Assembly: GCF_001427225.1 (NCBI RefSeq)
Contig: NZ_LMFH01000005.1
Coordinates: 857,325-921,324, forward strand
DNA: 64,000 nucleotides
Reading direction: 5' to 3'
Source of the DNA: Lysobacter sp. Root494
GTDB lineage: Bacteria; Pseudomonadota; Gammaproteobacteria; Xanthomonadales; Xanthomonadaceae
The position numbers and the translations under genes are program-made. Each line of letters opens with the position of its first letter. Position 1 is the first letter of the stretch. This document shows positions 60,933 through 64,000 of this stretch, piece by piece. The notes beneath the pieces are model-generated. The model saw only the letters and a program-made list of their open reading frames with translations. It was not told the origin of the DNA and ran no database searches.

Positions 60933-62216
60933 ATGACCACGACTGCATCGCCCTCCACCCCTGACTTCCGCAGCCCGGACTTCCTGCGCGACCACATCCG
61001 CAAGACGATGGCCTTCTACCATCCGCGCTGCATCGACCCTGCGGGCGGCTTCTTCCACTACTTCAAGGACGACGGCAGCGTGTACGACGCCAGCCATCGC
61101 CACCTGGTCAGCAGCACGCGCTTCGTCTTCAACTACGCGACGGCGGCGAACGAGTTCGGCGAGGAAGACGCGAAGCTGCGCGAGGAATACATCGAAGCCG
61201 CGCGCCACGGCCTGCGCTTCCTGCGCGAGAAGCACCACGACCCGGTGTCCGGCGGCTACTTCTGGACGCTGCGCAATGGCGAACCCGAAGACACGATGCA
61301 GCACTGCTACGGTGCGGCGTTCGTCCTGCTCGCCTACTCCATCGCCGTGAGTGCCGGCATCGAGGAGGCGCGCCCGTGGATGGACGAGCACTGGGACCTG
61401 CTCGAAACGCATTACTGGGAACCGCAGTTCGGCCTCTACCGCGACGAAGCCACGCGCGAATGGGAGTTCACCGATTACCGCGGCCAGAACGCCAACATGC
61501 ACATGTGCGAAGCGATGCTCGCCGCGTTCGAAGCCAGTGGCGAGGCGCGCTATCTCGAACGCGCCCTACAACTGGCCGACAACATGACGCGCCGCCAGGC
61601 CGCGCAGTGCGACGGACTGGTGTGGGAACACTACGATCGCCTCTGGCAGGTCGACACCGACTACCACCGCGACGACCCGAAGCACCTGTTCCGTCCGTGG
61701 GGTTTCCAGCCCGGCCACCAGACCGAATGGGCGAAGCTGCTGCTGATCCTCGATGGCCACCTGCAGGCGGAAGGTTCGCCGGTGGACTGGCTGGTGCCGC
61801 GTGCGCGCGAACTCTTCGACCGTGCCGTCGATGCATCGTGGGATAACGAATTCGGCGGCCTGGTGTACGGTTTCGCACCGGAGAGCCTGCGCAAGGACAT
61901 CAAGGGCCCGTCGCTGCCCGATGGCAGGAATTTCATCTGCGACGACGACAAGTATTTCTGGGTACAGGCCGAATCGCTCGCCACCGCCGCGCGTCTTGCC
62001 GCATCGACCGCCGATGCGCGGTACTGGGAATGGTACGAGCGCATCTGGGACTACGCGTGGAAGCACATGGTCGACCACCGGTACGGCGCGTGGTATCGCA
62101 TTCTCGATCGCCAGAACCACAAGTACGACGACGAGAAGAGTCCTGCCGGCAAGACCGACTACCACACGATGGGCGCATGCCACGACGTGCTGCGTGTTTT
62201 GCGCCAGGGTCGTTGA
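60933..62216 (+). CDS. AGE-family sugar isomerase/epimerase, probable mannose isomerase
   Basis: The 427-residue alpha/alpha-barrel protein has FLRDHIRKTMAFYHPRCIDPAGGFFHYFKDDG, RHLVSSTRFVFNYATAANEF, RNGEPEDTMQHCYGAAFVLLAYS, RGQNANMHMCEAMLAAFEAS, FQPGHQTEWAKLLLIL and KYFWVQAESLATAARLAA. Members interconvert mannose and fructose, or epimerise N-acylglucosamine or cellobiose. The LacI operator shared with the PfkB-kinase operon favours mannose to fructose (inference). It is not membrane-bound and has no signal. ATG 60933 is chosen at the start of the conserved part. Confidence 0.87.
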   Translation: MTTTASPSTPDFRSPDFLRDHIRKTMAFYHPRCIDPAGGFFHYFKDDGSVYDASHRHLVSSTRFVFNYATAANEFGEEDAKLREEYIEAARHGLRFLREKHHDPVSGGYFWTLRNGEPEDTMQHCYGAAFVLLAYSIAVSAGIEEARPWMDEHWDLLETHYWEPQFGLYRDEATREWEFTDYRGQNANMHMCEAMLAAFEASGEARYLERALQLADNMTRRQAAQCDGLVWEHYDRLWQVDTDYHRDDPKHLFRPWGFQPGHQTEWAKLLLILDGHLQAEGSPVDWLVPRARELFDRAVDASWDNEFGGLVYGFAPESLRKDIKGPSLPDGRNFICDDDKYFWVQAESLATAARLAASTADARYWEWYERIWDYAWKHMVDHRYGAWYRILDRQNHKYDDEKSPAGKTDYHTMGACHDVLRVLRQGR

Positions 62217-62234
62217 GGAAGATGCGAATCGCTG

Positions 62235-62260
62235 TCCTGCGCTCTTTGGTGAGCGCAGGA
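62235..62260 (+). terminator. hairpin after the AGE gene, possible terminator
   Basis: A perfect 10-base stem TCCTGCGCTC/GAGCGCAGGA with a 6-base loop lies 18 bases after the stop. No T run follows. It separates the AGE gene from the next GH92 gene. Confidence 0.5.
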
Positions 62261-62365
62261 AGCGTGAAGTAATCCGTTGTTGCTCGTCCTGCCGCGAAGG
62301 CGGCATCGAGTATCCCTGAAGTCCACAACGCGCTGACCTTCCACGCTGCGCAGACGGAAAATCCA

Positions 62366-64000
62366 ATGGCCATGCTTTCCAAGCCGTCCCACGGTTCCCG
62401 CTGGTGGTTCCAGGCCATCACCACCACGGCCATCACTGCGCTATTGGGATGCACCATCACGCAGCCCCGCGTACCGGATGGCACTGCAGCGCCCTTGCCC
62501 GGGCTGTTCTGGTCGTCGTTCGAAACAGGCGAGCCCCAACTCGCCGAGACCGCGAGCGCACGCGCCGAAGGAGCGAGCATGGCCGTCCGTGTCGCGGACG
62601 GCCCCGACGAAACGTACACGGCCCGGACGCACGTGGGCTTCACCAGCGTGCATTCGCTGGAATATTCCGGTGCGGTGTCCGGCAGCGAGGGTGGATACGC
62701 CTTCAACGAACTGTTCGACGTGTCGATCCCGGTCACTGCCGCTACCGAGTTGTCCTATCGCGTCTTCCCGCAATTCATCGATGATGACCTGCGATATCCG
62801 AGCACATTCGTTGCCGTCGACCTGCTGTTTACCGACGGTACCCGGCTGTCCGAACTCGGCGCGCGCGACCAGCACGGTTTCGCGCTGTCTCCGCGCGGCC
62901 AAGGCGATTCGAAATCGCTCTACACCCAGCAATGGAACCACAAGCAGGCGCGCATCGGTGACGTCGCCGCGGGCAAGGTGGTCGATCGCATCCTGCTCGG
63001 CTACCAGGCGCCGTTCGGACGCGCGACTTTCCGCGGCTGGCTGGACGACATCCGCATCGCCGAAGCGCCGGTAGCCACACCGGCAAAGCGGCCCAGCGAC
63101 CACGTACTGACCACGCGTGGTACGAATTCCAGTGGCGCGTTTTCGCGCGGCAACAACATCCCGGCCACTGCGATGCCGCACGGCTTCAACTTCTGGGCTC
63201 CGGCCACCGATGCGGGTTCGCTGAGCTGGTTCTACGAATACGCCAAGCGCGACGATGCGCAGAACCTTCCGCGGCTGCAGGCGCTGACCCTGACGCATGA
63301 AACCAGCCCGTGGATGGGCGATCGCCAGACCTTCCAGGTCATGCCATCGATCGCCAGCGGCGTTCCGAGTCCAAATCGCGAAGACCGGGCCGTGCCGTTC
63401 CGGCACGAGAACGAGATCGCGCGCCCCCATCATTACCGCGTCGAGCTGGACAACGGCATCGTGGCCGAGATCGCGCCGGCCGACCACGCAGCGATGTTCC
63501 GCTTCACCTTCCCGGGCGAGGACGCGAACCTGATCTTCGACAACGCCGACGATCGCGGCAGCCTGACCCTTTCGTCGGAGACCGGCGAGCTCACCGGCTA
63601 CACCGATACGCGCAGCGGGCTATCCAATGGCGCAGGCCGCATGTTCGTCTACGCGAAATTCGACCGGCCGGTCATCGCCAGCGGCACGCTGGTAGCGACC
63701 GATGGCGAGAAAGGCGCGAAGCGGGTCAATGTGCCTGGCTATTTTCGCTTCGACGCGGGCAAACAGCGCAGCGTCGGCATGCGTATCGCGACTTCGCTGA
63801 TCAGCATCGACCAGGCAAAGCGCAACCTTGCACTGGAAATTGCCGAGCACGACACGTTCGACGAAGTGCGCGAGCGCGCGCAGAACGCATGGGACGAAAA
63901 GCTCGGCGTAATCGAAGTCGAGGGCGCCACGCCGGACCAGCTCATCACGCTCTACTCGAATCTCTACCGCCTGTTCCTGTATCCGAACGCGGCACACGAA
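62366..64000 (+). CDS. GH92 family alpha-mannosidase, lipoprotein, cut by window edge
   Basis: 545 codons are visible with no stop. The N-terminus has a lipoprotein signal (AITTTAITALLGC, lipidated Cys near residue 28). A beta-sandwich domain not present in the first GH92 follows (LFWSSFETGEPQLAETASARAEGASMAVRVADGPDETYTA...LDDIRI, about 45-235). The GH92 domain then starts: HVLTTRGTNSSGAFSRGNNIPATAMPHGFNFWAPATDAGSLSWFYEY, and at the edge the motif TLYSNLYRLFLYPN. The added domain probably binds glycan or helps surface display. ATG 62366 or 62372 could be the start. Confidence 0.88.
   Translation, partial: MAMLSKPSHGSRWWFQAITTTAITALLGCTITQPRVPDGTAAPLPGLFWSSFETGEPQLAETASARAEGASMAVRVADGPDETYTARTHVGFTSVHSLEYSGAVSGSEGGYAFNELFDVSIPVTAATELSYRVFPQFIDDDLRYPSTFVAVDLLFTDGTRLSELGARDQHGFALSPRGQGDSKSLYTQQWNHKQARIGDVAAGKVVDRILLGYQAPFGRATFRGWLDDIRIAEAPVATPAKRPSDHVLTTRGTNSSGAFSRGNNIPATAMPHGFNFWAPATDAGSLSWFYEYAKRDDAQNLPRLQALTLTHETSPWMGDRQTFQVMPSIASGVPSPNREDRAVPFRHENEIARPHHYRVELDNGIVAEIAPADHAAMFRFTFPGEDANLIFDNADDRGSLTLSSETGELTGYTDTRSGLSNGAGRMFVYAKFDRPVIASGTLVATDGEKGAKRVNVPGYFRFDAGKQRSVGMRIATSLISIDQAKRNLALEIAEHDTFDEVRERAQNAWDEKLGVIEVEGATPDQLITLYSNLYRLFLYPNAAHE

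Overview
The window is GC-rich, densely coded DNA that looks like the chromosome of a gammaproteobacterium of the Xanthomonadaceae/Lysobacteraceae (Lysobacter, Luteimonas or Pseudoxanthomonas type). Pointers are a LexA box of the TTAG-N6-TACTA type before imuA-imuB-dnaE2, a CopL-type leader gene before copAB, GTAG-type REP palindromes, and an L-fuconate dehydratase whose catalytic residues sit at a constant offset from the Xanthomonas campestris enzyme. The genus is inferred; no rRNA gene is present.

Layout. (1) 1-12.2 kb is housekeeping: a cut-off alpha/beta hydrolase, a DUF1244 gene, folD, guaB, guaA, tadA, a DUF2721 membrane protein, orn, an MscS channel, ppsA and its regulator ppsR, a DUF1249 gene, tRNA-Ala(GGC) and tRNA-Glu(TTC). 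(2) 12.3-18.0 kb is the SOS mutagenesis cassette imuA-imuB-dnaE2. The operator abuts the imuA start codon and dnaE2 carries repeat DNA in frame. (3) 18.2-25.3 kb is a copper-resistance cluster: copL, copA, copB, a DUF411 protein, a MerR regulator and a P1B copper ATPase with two YHS domains. A dif-like XerC/XerD site lies directly after it.

(4) 25.6-64.0 kb, running off the right edge, is one large glycoprotein N-glycan utilisation locus. It encodes a TonB-dependent receptor, two GH92 mannosidases, three GH29 fucosidases, two GH20 hexosaminidases, a GH35 galactosidase, a PNGase A-type amidase, a glycosylasparaginase, three paralogous FHS-family sugar transporters, a PfkB kinase, glucokinase, an AGE-family sugar isomerase, CutC, and a complete non-phosphorylating L-fucose pathway ending in L-lactate dehydrogenase. 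The logic is: take glycans or glycopeptides through the outer membrane, trim fucose, galactose, GlcNAc and mannose in the periplasm, cut the glycan-Asn bond in two alternative ways, import each monosaccharide through its own transporter, and burn fucose to pyruvate plus lactate.

Two regulatory networks can be read from recurring sites. A LacI-type operator (core TAAATCGATCTAAAAG) occurs at the receptor, at lacI and before the AGE isomerase. A composite site (TGGTNNNACCA followed by NTAGGCCAAT) occurs at the receptor, at a GH29/cutC divergent promoter and at the fucose operon, and is probably bound by the GntR/FCD regulator encoded at the end of that operon. The TonB receptor gene has both kinds of site.
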